This document shows, piece by piece, positions 36,023 to 45,400 of a stretch of DNA of 64,000 bases. The stretch lies in the NCBI GenBank assembly GCA_964491915.1, contig CAZBHS010000004.1:62001-126000 (forward strand), given 5' to 3'. Positions within the stretch are counted from its first letter, which is position 1, and each line of letters begins with the position of its first letter. A program made the position numbers and the translations under genes. This DNA is from JAHELQ01 sp964491915. GTDB lineage: Bacteria > Acidobacteriota > Aminicenantia > UBA2199. Under the pieces are notes generated by a model. It searched no databases. It was not told where the DNA came from and was given only the letters and a program-made list of their open reading frames with translations.

Positions 36023-37984
36023 ATGCTCACTATTATTGAGGCAATAGTGTTTATTGCTATTTTGATTTTTACTATTTACGGTTTTTTCAGCCCCCTGTTT
36101 TTGCGCTACAAATTGATCCGTCTGGGTCAACCGGAAAACCGATTTGATAACCCTTTCAAACGTTTTGTCAATGCCGTTACTTCGTTTTTCTTTCTAACGT
36201 GCTCTGTTAAAAAAGAGAGGGTGGCGACAGGTCTTGTTCATATCGCTATCCTGTATGGATCGTTGACCTTCGATACAGTGACTGTGTTTCACATATTCGA
36301 AGGTATGAGCGACAAAATCCACATTCATCCGGTGCATGCGCTGGTGGCGGATATTTTCGCGGTGTTGGTGTTTGCCGCTGTGTTGTATTTCGTGATTCGC
36401 CGCTATATTGTCAGACCAAAATCCTATACGTATACCAATAATGAATCCGCCATCATCTACACCTTGCTGGTGACCGTCACATTGACCTTCCTTCTGTATG
36501 AAGGGGCGACTCTCGCTTGGAAACCGGTCGAAGGCAGTATGTCGTTCTTCGGCCTGTGGTTCGCCGGCTTCCTTCCGGCATCCGCCGCTCTGGTCAAAGT
36601 GTTCTGGTGGGTCCACATTTTGAATGTGTTCGCGTTTATTCTGTATGTTCCCCGTTCCAAATACATGCACATGTTTATGGGGCCTATTAACATCAATTTC
36701 AGGAACTACAATCCCAAAGGCATCATGAAACCTCTGGATATGGATATGGAGACAGCCGAATCTTTCGGTATCGTGACTGCTCAGGATATGACCTGGAAAG
36801 ATTTGCTCGACGGTTTTGCCTGCGTCGATTGCGGTCGCTGCGAAGATTATTGCCCGGCGTCCCAGAGCGACAAACCCCTCTCTCCCAAAGATATTATTCT
36901 GAAAATGAGAGACGAGTTGCTGGCTGAAGGTAAAGCCGCTATCAAGGATCCGGAAACCGGTATGAATCCGTTGATGGATCGTGTCTATTCCGCCGACGAG
37001 ATCTGGACCTGCACCAGTTGCGGCGCTTGTATGCATGTATGCCCGGTGGAGAACGAACAATTGCCCAAGATCCTGGGCTTACGCCAGAGCCAGGTGTTGA
37101 TGGAAGCGAAGTTCCCCACTGAATTGAACACTTTCTTCAAGAATATGGAGACCAACAGCAATCCCTGGGGAATCGGAGCCTCCACCCGCGGTGAATGGGC
37201 GGAAGATCTGGATGTCAAAACCATGGCTCAGGACGCGAATGTGGATATCTTGTTCTGGGTTGGATGCGCCAATTCGTTTGACGACCGTTCCAAAAAGATT
37301 TCCCTTTCGGTTGTCAAGATTTTGCAGACTGCCGGCGTGAAATTCGGAATCCTGGGTCAAGAGGAAAACTGTTGTGGCGATCAGGCTCGCCGCTTGGGGA
37401 ACGAATACATGTTCCAGATGTTGGCGCAGCAAAACATCGAGACATTGCAGCGTTATAATGTCAAGAAGATTTTGGTCACCTGTCCCCATGGCTATCATAC
37501 GTTGAAAAACGAGTACGCCGACGTTGCCAAAACCATGGGTATCGAAGAATGGGATATCGAAGTCATCCATCACTCTGAATATATCAGCCGGTTGATCAAA
37601 GAGGGCAAACTCGATCTCGACCGGTCGTTCGCTTCTTCCCTCACCTATCACGATCCGTGCTATTTGGGCCGTCACAATGATGTGATCGAGCCTGCCCGCG
37701 ATGTATTGAACGGTGTCGGCGGGTCCATCAAGGAAATGAAGAATAATCGCTATCATAGCCGTTGCTGCGGCGCCGGCGGTGGTATGATGTGGACTGAGGA
37801 ACACCTCGGAACCCGTATCAATCATATGAGAACCGACGACGCTCTGGCTACCGAAGCCGAAACAATTTGCACCGCCTGTCCATTCTGCCTTACGATGTTG
37901 GAAGACGGAATCAAGGACAAAGGCAAAGAAGAGCAACACAAGGTCAGGGATCTGGCTGAAATTGTTGCTGAATGTATAAAATAA
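36023..37984 (+). CDS. Membrane Fe-S oxidoreductase, HdrD/GlpC-like with NarI-like N-terminus
   Basis: 653 residues. Five hydrophobic segments (about 5-215) with conserved His residues resemble a NarI-like cytochrome b part. Next come two ferredoxin-type clusters (CVDCGRCEDYCP about 272 and CTSCGACMHVCP about 333). Then come two CCG domains of the HdrB/HdrD type (EENCCGDQARRLGN and SRCCGAGGGMMW). This layout is that of quinone- or menaquinol-linked membrane oxidoreductases related to HdrDE/DsrMK. GGAGG lies upstream of the ATG, and a terminator follows. The electron partner is unknown. Confidence 0.88.
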   Translation: MLTIIEAIVFIAILIFTIYGFFSPLFLRYKLIRLGQPENRFDNPFKRFVNAVTSFFFLTCSVKKERVATGLVHIAILYGSLTFDTVTVFHIFEGMSDKIHIHPVHALVADIFAVLVFAAVLYFVIRRYIVRPKSYTYTNNESAIIYTLLVTVTLTFLLYEGATLAWKPVEGSMSFFGLWFAGFLPASAALVKVFWWVHILNVFAFILYVPRSKYMHMFMGPININFRNYNPKGIMKPLDMDMETAESFGIVTAQDMTWKDLLDGFACVDCGRCEDYCPASQSDKPLSPKDIILKMRDELLAEGKAAIKDPETGMNPLMDRVYSADEIWTCTSCGACMHVCPVENEQLPKILGLRQSQVLMEAKFPTELNTFFKNMETNSNPWGIGASTRGEWAEDLDVKTMAQDANVDILFWVGCANSFDDRSKKISLSVVKILQTAGVKFGILGQEENCCGDQARRLGNEYMFQMLAQQNIETLQRYNVKKILVTCPHGYHTLKNEYADVAKTMGIEEWDIEVIHHSEYISRLIKEGKLDLDRSFASSLTYHDPCYLGRHNDVIEPARDVLNGVGGSIKEMKNNRYHSRCCGAGGGMMWTEEHLGTRINHMRTDDALATEAETICTACPFCLTMLEDGIKDKGKEEQHKVRDLAEIVAECIK

Positions 37985-38000
37985 TCAAGTAAAAAAATAG

Positions 38001-38036
38001 AATGCAGGGCAGATCGTCTAGATCTGTCCTGTATTT
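38001..38036 (+). terminator. Terminator after the membrane Fe-S oxidoreductase
   Basis: 14-position stem with two G-U pairs (38001-38014 with 38022-38035), seven-base loop, short T-rich tail. Confidence 0.6.
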
Positions 38037-38077
38037 ATAGATATAAATATAGGATTTCGATAGAGGGGATTTGGAAT

Positions 38078-38887
38078 TTAGATGTCGGCGACACTTACGG
38101 CGGGGATTTGGCGTTTCAAGAATATTTCACCCACGTTTTTGAACCGCTCTGGAAAATCTGTGACATAAAATTCATCCTGGAGGGGCGTCTCTTGCTTCTC
38201 CGCTTCCGCTCCGGTCAGCCAACCAAGGCTATTGAGAATAACGTAGACCCAATCCGCGGTCGTGATACCTGAGTCGATAAGGGTGATTTCATTGCCGATC
38301 ACGTCTGCGATCGCCTCTTTGAGCACTGGATAATGGGTGCACCCCAGTACCAGGGTGTCGATCCCTTGTTCTTTTAACGGCATCAAGTACTCTTCGATCA
38401 CCATCCGGGTGACTCTGTGGTCGATCCATCCCTCTTCCACCAGAGGAACAAATAACGGGCAGGCTTTGGAGATGATTTCAATTCCCGGCTGTTTTTCCAG
38501 GATTGTTTTTGTGTACGCCCCTGAAGAAATCGTGGCTGTGGTGCCGATGACGCCGATTTTTTTCTGGCTGTTTTTAATGGCAGCCTCGGAACCCGCGTCG
38601 ATGACGCCGATTACCGGGATATCCAGGCTGTTTTGCAGCGTGGGTATCGCGTACGATGATGAAGAATTACAAGCCACGACGATAATTTTGACATCTTTTT
38701 GAAGAAGGAAACGGGCATTTTCCTCCGAGAATTTGATGATTGTTTCGGCTGACTTGCTGCCATAGGGGAGTCGCGCCGTATCGCCAAGGTAGACGACTTT
38801 TTCATTGGGCATCCGTTCCTTCAGGCATTTGTATACTGTCAATCCACCGATTCCTGAATCGAACACTCCGATAGCTTTGTGGTTCAT
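38078..38887 (-). CDS. murI: Glutamate racemase
   Basis: 269 residues, normal for MurI. GVFDSGIGGLTV supplies the N-terminal Asp, VVACNSSSSYAIP the first catalytic Cys (the family more often has ACNT), and LGCTHYP the second Cys. It makes D-glutamate for peptidoglycan. The frame extends upstream to 39019, but the family N-terminus (NHKAIGVFDSG) fixes the ATG at 38887, two bases after the stop of the GerMN gene, so translation is probably coupled. Confidence 0.93.
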   Translation of the reverse strand: MNHKAIGVFDSGIGGLTVYKCLKERMPNEKVVYLGDTARLPYGSKSAETIIKFSEENARFLLQKDVKIIVVACNSSSSYAIPTLQNSLDIPVIGVIDAGSEAAIKNSQKKIGVIGTTATISSGAYTKTILEKQPGIEIISKACPLFVPLVEEGWIDHRVTRMVIEEYLMPLKEQGIDTLVLGCTHYPVLKEAIADVIGNEITLIDSGITTADWVYVILNSLGWLTGAEAEKQETPLQDEFYVTDFPERFKNVGEIFLKRQIPAVSVADI

Positions 38888-38889
38888 GA

Positions 38890-39474
38890 TTAGATATCTC
38901 TTACATAGCTGTAATCGGGGAAAAAGGGCTTTGATATATCGACATGACCTGCGAGGGTTTGGTGTTCGTTTCCGGAGATCAGGATCTTTACCATCTTTAT
39001 TTCTTCGAAGTTGAAGCAAATATTGTCAACAATATAATAAATGAACTCCAATTCCGATTGGGACCCGCCGGGGAAATTGTTCAGAAGCTCTTCGGTGAAG
39101 TCTACAACCAGCATTCCCTTTGGCCTCTCTAAAAACAGCGCTCTGAGTTGAACGCCTTCGGGAACCGGTTTGATGTATTTCCCTTCCCCTTTGAGAACGA
39201 GCTCAACATAGGACTTGATCAATTCTTCCCGCACTGGTTTGGTCTCGAGTTCGTATGTGAGGGGCATCATATATTGCGAGCCTTCAGTGTAATAAAAAAC
39301 TTTCAATTTTATCAATTGAGGTTCCGGATTTTCTTTTTCCGAATCTGTTTGTAGATCCTGGGTCGGAGCTGGGGGCTCTTCATCCTGGGGTCTGTTGTTC
39401 AAAAAAATGATGAGCGATGTGACAAAGAAGACAATGGCAATGGCAATGAGAGCGAATATGAGTCGTTTTTTCAT
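38890..39474 (-). CDS. GerMN-domain envelope protein
   Basis: 194 residues: one N-terminal transmembrane helix, a Pro/Glu-rich linker (about 30-55) and a GerMN domain (about 58-185, with VFYYTEGSQYMMPLTYELE and MLVVDFTEELLNNFPGG). GerMN domains are found in spore germination and cell-envelope proteins and often neighbour amidases. The ATG overlaps the amidase stop by four bases. Confidence 0.85.
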   Translation of the reverse strand: MKKRLIFALIAIAIVFFVTSLIIFLNNRPQDEEPPAPTQDLQTDSEKENPEPQLIKLKVFYYTEGSQYMMPLTYELETKPVREELIKSYVELVLKGEGKYIKPVPEGVQLRALFLERPKGMLVVDFTEELLNNFPGGSQSELEFIYYIVDNICFNFEEIKMVKILISGNEHQTLAGHVDISKPFFPDYSYVRDI

Positions 39475-40655
39475 TTGTATATCTGGTCGTGGTAGCGGAT
39501 GAATTTAGCGATTCCATTGTAGATTGCCAGCGCCACTCGATTTAAAAATTCTTCGTTTTTCAATGTCTGCTCTTCCGTGGGGTTGGAAATAAATGCCGCT
39601 TCCACTAAAACCGCCGGCATTGCCGCCCGCATCAATACCCTGAAGGGCGCTTGTTTAACTCCGCGGTTCCGGGTATTCATCAACGTATTGCATTCATTTT
39701 GAATAAGTTCCGCCAGTTTGCTTGATTCCCTTATGTAGTCTGTCTGAGCCATATTCCAGAGGATCATCTTCAAGGCGTCGTTTTCCATCACCGCTTCGGT
39801 TTGGTTATCCGATTGATTTTCCTTCTGTGCTAATTCATATGATTCCTGGTCAGTCGCTTTCAGGCTTACGTAATAGGTTGCCGTTCCCCGGGCCGATTTG
39901 CGGTAGGAAGAGTTGATGTGAATCGATACAAATAGCTGCGCTTTTTGATTGTTGGCAATCGCCACTCTTGAATTCAGGGAGACTTCTGAATCTTTGTCCC
40001 GGGTCATGACTACCCGTAGTCCCAATCGTCCTTCGATAATATTTTTGAGCTTGGCACTGATTTTCAGTGTGACATCTTTTTCCAATAGCCCGGATTTTCC
40101 GACTGAGCCCATGTCATTGCCGCCATGCCCCGCGTCGATGCAAATTGTATTGATGGCGAGGTTTTGGTTGAATTGTGGAGTGTATTGTGTTTCCGGCTCT
40201 TCCGGGGCTTTTTCTTCTTCCGGGGCTTCCTGATCTGTCGATGTCCCGTTATCCGCGCTTTCAGTCAGGTCGAACACAACTCTATACGGCCGTTCCAGCA
40301 CGAAATTCTTTTTGACTTCGAAGTTTGATTTCAGCATAACTGTATAAACACTACCCGACGGAGCCTTTTTATGATACACTCCGCTGATAAGCTTCGAATT
40401 ACGAACCGGGATTAACTGCTCTTTGTGATTTGTTGCGTTCTTGAGTTTTATGTCAAGCGATCTCCCGTTTGTATCTACACTGAATTCGAAACTCTGGTCC
40501 CCTTCAAACACTAAACGGGTGTAACCCGTATGGTCAAAGGATCTTATGTTAATATTCAGAGGAAAAAGGGGGGATTGGACAAACACAAAGACGATTGTGA
40601 TGATGATTGTTTTGATTATTGTATTATTTCTACCCATTAACTGTTGCTGCTGCAA
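39471..40655 (-). CDS. N-acetylmuramoyl-L-alanine amidase with AMIN domain
   Basis: 394 residues: signal peptide, AMIN domain (about 33-130), Glu/Pro-rich linker, then an Amidase_3 domain with zinc ligands in CIDAGHGGNDMG (His), the Glu of SGLLEKDVTL, and SIHINS (His), plus a catalytic Glu in VLVEAAFISNPTEE. It cleaves the stem peptide from muramic acid during cell separation. It lies 31 bases from the 3' end of tmRNA and heads an amidase, GerMN, murI set with overlapping stops and starts. Confidence 0.92.
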   Translation of the reverse strand: MQQQQLMGRNNTIIKTIIITIVFVFVQSPLFPLNINIRSFDHTGYTRLVFEGDQSFEFSVDTNGRSLDIKLKNATNHKEQLIPVRNSKLISGVYHKKAPSGSVYTVMLKSNFEVKKNFVLERPYRVVFDLTESADNGTSTDQEAPEEEKAPEEPETQYTPQFNQNLAINTICIDAGHGGNDMGSVGKSGLLEKDVTLKISAKLKNIIEGRLGLRVVMTRDKDSEVSLNSRVAIANNQKAQLFVSIHINSSYRKSARGTATYYVSLKATDQESYELAQKENQSDNQTEAVMENDALKMILWNMAQTDYIRESSKLAELIQNECNTLMNTRNRGVKQAPFRVLMRAAMPAVLVEAAFISNPTEEQTLKNEEFLNRVALAIYNGIAKFIRYHDQIYK

Positions 40656-40686
40656 TTTTTAACTCTTCCCAAAAAGCCTTGATTTA

Positions 40687-41033
40687 TGGTGGAGGCGGCG
40701 GGAATCGAACCCGCGTCCAATAATGAATCCATTAAAGCGTCTACAGGTTTAGTTTGCTTTTAATACAAGCCCTCACGTAAAAAGCGAACAAAATCGATTC
40801 AGGCCGACCCTCCCTAAAATTCGCACTGAAAACCGGAAGGTGTTGCGTTCAGTACTAATCCTGCTAAATGACGCCCTTAATTTTCCCACAGGAAAAGAAA
40901 ATCAGAACGGCAGCATGTCATCTATGCTGCGATTGCATAATCGTTTGCGTTTCGTTTTTTGAGCATTTTATGAGTTACTCAGCTCAACCTGCAACTCTAA
41001 CTCCATCATTACTGTCGAACCCATTTCGCCCCC
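40687..41033 (-). ncRNA. ssrA: tmRNA
   Basis: On the minus strand the 5' end is GGGGGCG (41033-41027), followed by the conserved AAATGGGTTCGACAG. The 3' end is a T arm (GGTTCGATTCC), an acceptor arm that pairs with the 5' GGGGGCG (one G-U), and encoded CCA (40689-40687). A tag frame runs from GCA (40948-40946) to a TAG (40924-40922) and encodes ANDYAIAA. tmRNA rescues stalled ribosomes and marks the nascent protein for degradation. It is the third gene of a unit with tRNA-Val and tRNA-Asp. Confidence 0.95.
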
Positions 41034-41071
41034 TTGCTTTACACTTAATTTGTCACTTTGGAGGGTTGAAA

Positions 41072-41149
41072 TGGCGGGGCCGACGAGACTCGAACTCGCG
41101 ACCTCAGGCGTGACAGGCCTGCGTTCTAACCAAACTGAACTACGACCCC
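41072..41149 (-). tRNA. tRNA-Asp (GTC)
   Basis: Cloverleaf on the minus strand: acceptor GGGGTCG with CGGCCCC, anticodon loop CTGTCAC (anticodon GTC) on a 5-bp stem CAGGC/GCCTG, T arm with GTTCGAGTC, discriminator G and encoded CCA. Confidence 0.95.
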
Positions 41150-41164
41150 GTAAGTCCTTCAACA

Positions 41165-41237
41165 TGGGCGGTAGAGGACTTGAACCTCTGGCCACCGGCG
41201 TGTAAAACCGATGCTCTACCAACTGAGCTAACCGCCC
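41165..41237 (-). tRNA. tRNA-Val (TAC)
   Basis: Cloverleaf on the minus strand: acceptor GGGCGGT with ACCGCCC, D arm GCTC...GAGC, anticodon loop TTTACAC (anticodon TAC), T arm with GTTCAAGTC. CCA is not encoded, unlike the neighbouring tRNA-Asp. It is the first gene of the tRNA/tmRNA unit. Confidence 0.93.
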
Positions 41238-41253
41238 TCAGTGTCAGGTCATC

Positions 41254-41282
41254 ATAATACAATAAAATATTAAGTTTGTCAA
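41254..41282 (-). promoter_or_regulatory. Promoter of the tRNA-Val/tRNA-Asp/tmRNA unit
   Basis: On the minus strand: consensus TTGACA (41282-41277), 17-base spacer, TATTAT (41259-41254), 17 bases upstream of the tRNA-Val 5' end. Confidence 0.8.
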
Positions 41283-41329
41283 TAGAAAATTCCAGTATAT
41301 TTTTTGATTAAATGTCCTCTAAAACCAAA

Positions 41330-41361
41330 AAAGCCCAAAAGGTGAGGGCCTTTTGGGCTTT
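41330..41361 (-). terminator. Bidirectional terminator
   Basis: A 13-bp stem (41330-41342 with 41349-41361) with A tracts on the left and T tracts on the right works on either strand. It lies 26 bases beyond the small minus-strand gene at 41387. Confidence 0.85.
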
Positions 41362-41386
41362 TTTGAAAAAATGGTTAGTAGGACTC

Positions 41387-41686
41387 TTATTTAGGGCTCA
41401 TGGAATCTGAATTTTCCACGATTGATTTCCTACTGGTTACCATAGGGTGGGTAACGTTTTTGATTGTAGCGTTATTTAATGAAAACCGTACTAAAGATCT
41501 TGTACCGGTCTTTTCCTTCAAACTGGAATATAACGTACCTCCACGATCCTGCCGCTGGCTTTCAATTGTATTTAGGACGATGAAAGTCGGGCAAACGATC
41601 AGAAAAAGGGTGAGGAAAGTCGTCGCGCCGACAACTTTCGTTCTGCTTCCTTTTCTTTTTTCAATGATTGATGCTTTTAATTTCAT
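41387..41686 (-). CDS. Small membrane or secreted protein of unknown family
   Basis: 99 residues with a basic N-terminus and one hydrophobic segment (about 18-40), then a polar tail rich in Ser and Thr. It is bounded by a terminator 26 bases downstream. Upstream lies a TATAAC -10-like element (41715-41710) without a good -35, and about 60-90 bases further a palindromic site, which would fit an activated promoter. The ribosome binding site is weak. It is next to the NarL-type response regulator gene and may be its target. The antisense frame over this region shows no supporting signals. Confidence 0.45.
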   Translation of the reverse strand: MKLKASIIEKRKGSRTKVVGATTFLTLFLIVCPTFIVLNTIESQRQDRGGTLYSSLKEKTGTRSLVRFSLNNATIKNVTHPMVTSRKSIVENSDSMSPK

Positions 41687-41765
41687 AATTATATTCCAGG
41701 TTAAAAGAAGTTATACTTTAATACTTCAGGAACAAAAAAACTATCCTCTTTCGTCTGATTTTTTT

Positions 41766-41802
41766 GTAGGGCTTTCCCCTACATTCTATGGCTTTACCCT
41801 AC
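41766..41802. promoter_or_regulatory. Palindromic candidate operator (GTAGGG/CCCTAC)
   Basis: GTAGGGCTTTCCCCTAC at 41766-41782 is an inverted repeat. A second near-copy, TATGGCTTTACCCTAC, ends at 41802, about 20 bases on, or two helical turns. The site overlaps the 3' end of the response regulator gene and faces the small gene at 41686. Binding by that regulator is inference. Confidence 0.4.
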
Positions 41803-42426
41803 GAGTTTGTGTTGGATGGCGTAGCGGATGAGTTGGGCATTGTTTTTCATGTTCATTTTTTGCAGGATACGGGTGCGGTAGGTACTGACTGTCTTGTCGC
41901 TGAGGAACAATTCCTGTGAGATGTCGGTCACGGTTTTGCCGGACGCCAGCAGGCACAACACCTGGAATTCCCTGTCCGATAGCTTTTCATGAGGCTTTTG
42001 GGAAGAGTCGAATTCAAGTTCTATGGCGAGTTTTTCCGCCAATCGGGGGGGAATGTATTTGCGGCCTCTGGAGATTTTACGGATCGCTTCGATCAGTTCG
42101 TCCGACGCGCTCTCTTTGGATAGATACCCGGCGGCTCCTGCCCGGAGAGCTCGAATCGCGTATTGATCTTCAGAGTAGATGCTGAGGATTAGAACGGCGG
42201 TGTGAGCTGACTGGCTTTTAATTTTCTTTAATATCTCCAGTCCGTTCTCATCAGGCAACGAGATGTCAAGGATAACGACATCGTACTCTCGCTCTTCCAA
42301 TTTTTTCAGGGCGTCGTAGCCCTTTTCGCCCTCTCCCAGGACTTTTATATCTGATGTTTCCGATAGGATTTGTTTCAATCCTTCCCGGACAATTTGGTGA
42401 TCATCGACTATTAGTACTTTAATCAT
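41794..42426 (-). CDS. NarL/FixJ-type response regulator
   Basis: 210 residues: receiver domain with Asp54 (VVILDISLPDENG) and Lys in the later LSKESA loop, then a LuxR-type HTH (LSDREFQVLCLLASGKTVTDISQELFLSDKTVSTYRTRILQKM). It is the output partner of the histidine kinase gene upstream, whose stop overlaps its ATG by 8 bases, so the two are translated together. The gene's own 3' end carries a palindromic site. Confidence 0.93.
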   Translation of the reverse strand: MIKVLIVDDHQIVREGLKQILSETSDIKVLGEGEKGYDALKKLEEREYDVVILDISLPDENGLEILKKIKSQSAHTAVLILSIYSEDQYAIRALRAGAAGYLSKESASDELIEAIRKISRGRKYIPPRLAEKLAIELEFDSSQKPHEKLSDREFQVLCLLASGKTVTDISQELFLSDKTVSTYRTRILQKMNMKNNAQLIRYAIQHKLVG

Positions 42427-45400
42427 TGTTATTCTCCATGGTTGTTGGAATCATAACTCTCAGTGTTGTTCCTTTATTTTCTTCTCCCATGATCGTCAGG
42501 CTCCCTCCCAGGTGCCGGACCCGTTCTTGCATACCGATTATACCGAAGGAATGAGGCGCGTGCAAACGGTTGTCGGGGATTCCGGTCCCATTGTCCGATA
42601 CCGATAATTCAAGCATGTTCGCTTTCAAGATCAATGCGATCCTGACTTTTGTGGCGCCGGCGTGACGACGAATATTGGTGAGGGCTTCTTGGAAGATTCT
42701 AAATACCGCTGTCGAGATATTATCATCCAGGAATATTTCGTCCGGTTCCAGGAATAATTGGCATTCAATTTCAGTGTGCTTGTTAAATTTTTCCACTTGC
42801 CACTGGATCGCCGGAGCCAATCCCAGGTGGTCCAACAGGCCGGGCCTCAAGTCGCTGGATATTCGTTTCACCGTTTGGATCACGTTGTCGGTTTGCTTGA
42901 GCATCATCTCCAATTTCAGGGGTATCTGGGGATGAGGGGTGGATGTTTTCTTTTTGACCCAGGCTATGTCCATTTTTAGGGCGGTCATGGCCTGTCCCAA
43001 TTCATCGTGGATTTCCCGGGCGATCCTAACTCGTTCTTCTTCCCTGGCGGATTCAAGATGATTGGATAATGCCCTGAGTTGGCTTTGGGAATTTTTTAGC
43101 TCCCCTTCCGCTTTTTTGCGAACTGTTATCTGCTGGTTCAACTGGGTGTTGATGGTGAGCAGCTCCAGGTTTCTTTTTTTAATTTGTTTGGTTTTAAGTT
43201 TGTAAATTGTAAGGGCCAATGCGAGTGATAGCAAAAATGCCAGTATCTTGAACCAATAGGTGTTCCAGTACGGAGGAGATATGATGATACCGACTGAGGC
43301 TCCGCGGTGATTCCAGATGCTATCGTTGTTGGAACCTTTGACCCGGAATGTGTAGCGGCCCGGAGGCAGGTTGATGTAGTTGGCGAATGTACGGTTGCCG
43401 ACATCGTTCCACTCCTCTTCGAATCCCTCCATCTTGAAGGCGTAGCGGTTTGCGTGGGGATAGACATAATCCAACGCTGAAAATTCAAAGGTGAAATTGT
43501 TTTGATTGTATCTTAGATGGATCGTCTCTGTCTCGGTGATCGATTTTTCAAGAATGATTCGCCCGCCAATTTTATTACCGATTTCAACGGTCTGGTTGAA
43601 TAATTGGAAGCCGGTGATGGCAATCGGAGGTATATGGTTATTGTCTTTGATGAAATCCGGGAAAAAAGCGTTGAGGCCGCTGATGCCCCCGAAGAACATT
43701 TCGCCGCTTCTACTCTTATAGAATGCTCCCATATTGAATTCAAAGTCCTGTAGACCGTCTTTGATGGAGTAATTCTTGAATGTCTCGGTCGCCGGCTCGA
43801 ATTTTGAAATGCCGTTGTTGGTACTGATCCACAGAAATCCCCGTTTGTCTTCGAGGATTCCGTATATTACATCGTTGGGAAGGCCTTCTTCTTCACAATA
43901 ATGTTTGAACGCGCCGGTTACCGGATCGAAGTGGTTTAGACCGCAGTCGGTACCAATCCAGAAATTGCCGCTGCGATCCTGGTACATACAACTAACTCCA
44001 TCATTGCTAATAGAGGTGGGGTCATTTAGTCTGTGCCTATACCTGGTGAATGTCCCGCTGGTCCGGTTAAATTTGTTGAGCCCTTTGAAGGTGCCGACCC
44101 AGAGGTTGTCGTCCCGGTCTTCATAAAGGGAGTAGACGGTATCGTTTGAAATACTCCGGCGGTCGGCGCTGTCGTGGCGGTACGACGTAAACGTGTTTTT
44201 TTCGCGGTTGTACGTACTGAGCCCTTTCCAGGTCCCGAACCATAATTGCTTTTTTCGGTCTTCCAGGATTGTCAATACGCAGTCATTACTCAATGTTTTG
44301 GGGTCTCCGGGCCTATTGGTAAAGCGCTCGAATGAGCGAGATTGGCGATCCAATCGGTTTAGACCAATTTCTGTACCGATCCATAGTTCTCCGAAGCTGT
44401 CCTCATAGATGGAGTAGACTGTATTGTGGCTCAGGGAATCCGGTTTGTTCTTTTGGTGGGAAAAATTGCGAAAGATACCCTTCATGCGGTCATAGCAAAA
44501 TAGTCCGGCTCCATCGGTTCCGATCCAGAGCATACGTTCCCTGCCTTCCCGGATGGACCAAATATCATTGCTGCGGTTGCGGTCGGTTTTGTTATGAGTG
44601 ACTGAAATGTGATTGAACGGCTTTTTTTTCAGGAGAAATTTATTGACTCCTCCGGCGTAGGTTCCTATCCATAGGATCCCTGAGCGGTCTTCATATATCG
44701 ACGTTATGTAGTTCCCGCTAATGCTGGAAGGTTCGGAACTGTCATTTTTAAAACCGATAAATGTTCCATGGGTACGGTCGAATTTGTTCAATCCATCGTT
44801 TGTCCCGACCCAGAATGAACCATTGGAATCTTCAAATAAAGATGTGACCGTATTGTGGGTGATTGTGAAGGGATCGTTGGGATTTGCGCGGTACGCTTTG
44901 AATGTTCCGGTTTTTGCAGCAAACTTGTTCAATCCCTCTTTGGTGCCGGCCCAGATTGTTTTGGCTCTATCTTCGTAGATTGTCAAGACAATATCCGAAC
45001 TCAACGATGTTTTGTCTCGCGGATTATGACGAAATTTCTTGATTTTTCCGGTTCGGGGATCTATTCTATTGAGGCCTTTGTCTGTGCATGCCCAGACCAT
45101 TTGCCGACTGTCAACCATGACACAATAGATGTAGTTGTCGCTGATACTGTTGGGGTTTTCCGGGTCGTGTAGATAACGGGTAACACTAGCTGAGTGTGGA
45201 TCGAAGCGGTTCAATCCCAAATCAGTTCCAATCCAAATATTGTCATTGCGGTCTTTGTTCATGGACAGGATTAAATTGCTACTGAGGGTCCTGGGGTTGC
45301 CGGCTTCATGTATGAAATGGGTGTAGGTGTCTTGATTCCGGTCATATTTATTTATACCGTTTCTCGTTCCGATCCAGAGGGTGTTGTCGTGAGTTTCCAG

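Noticed and set aside
38888..39019. 44-codon N-terminal extension of murI
   Set aside because: It overlaps the GerMN gene in another frame, and the MurI family starts at NHKAIGVFDSG.
40868..41222. Open frames across the tmRNA and tRNA genes
   Set aside because: They lie inside structured RNA genes with clear cloverleaf and tmRNA signatures.
41400..41831. 143-codon plus-strand frame antisense to the small gene and response regulator end
   Set aside because: It has no ribosome binding site or promoter, starts just after a terminator, and its composition is that of the opposite strand; the minus-strand frame has better support.
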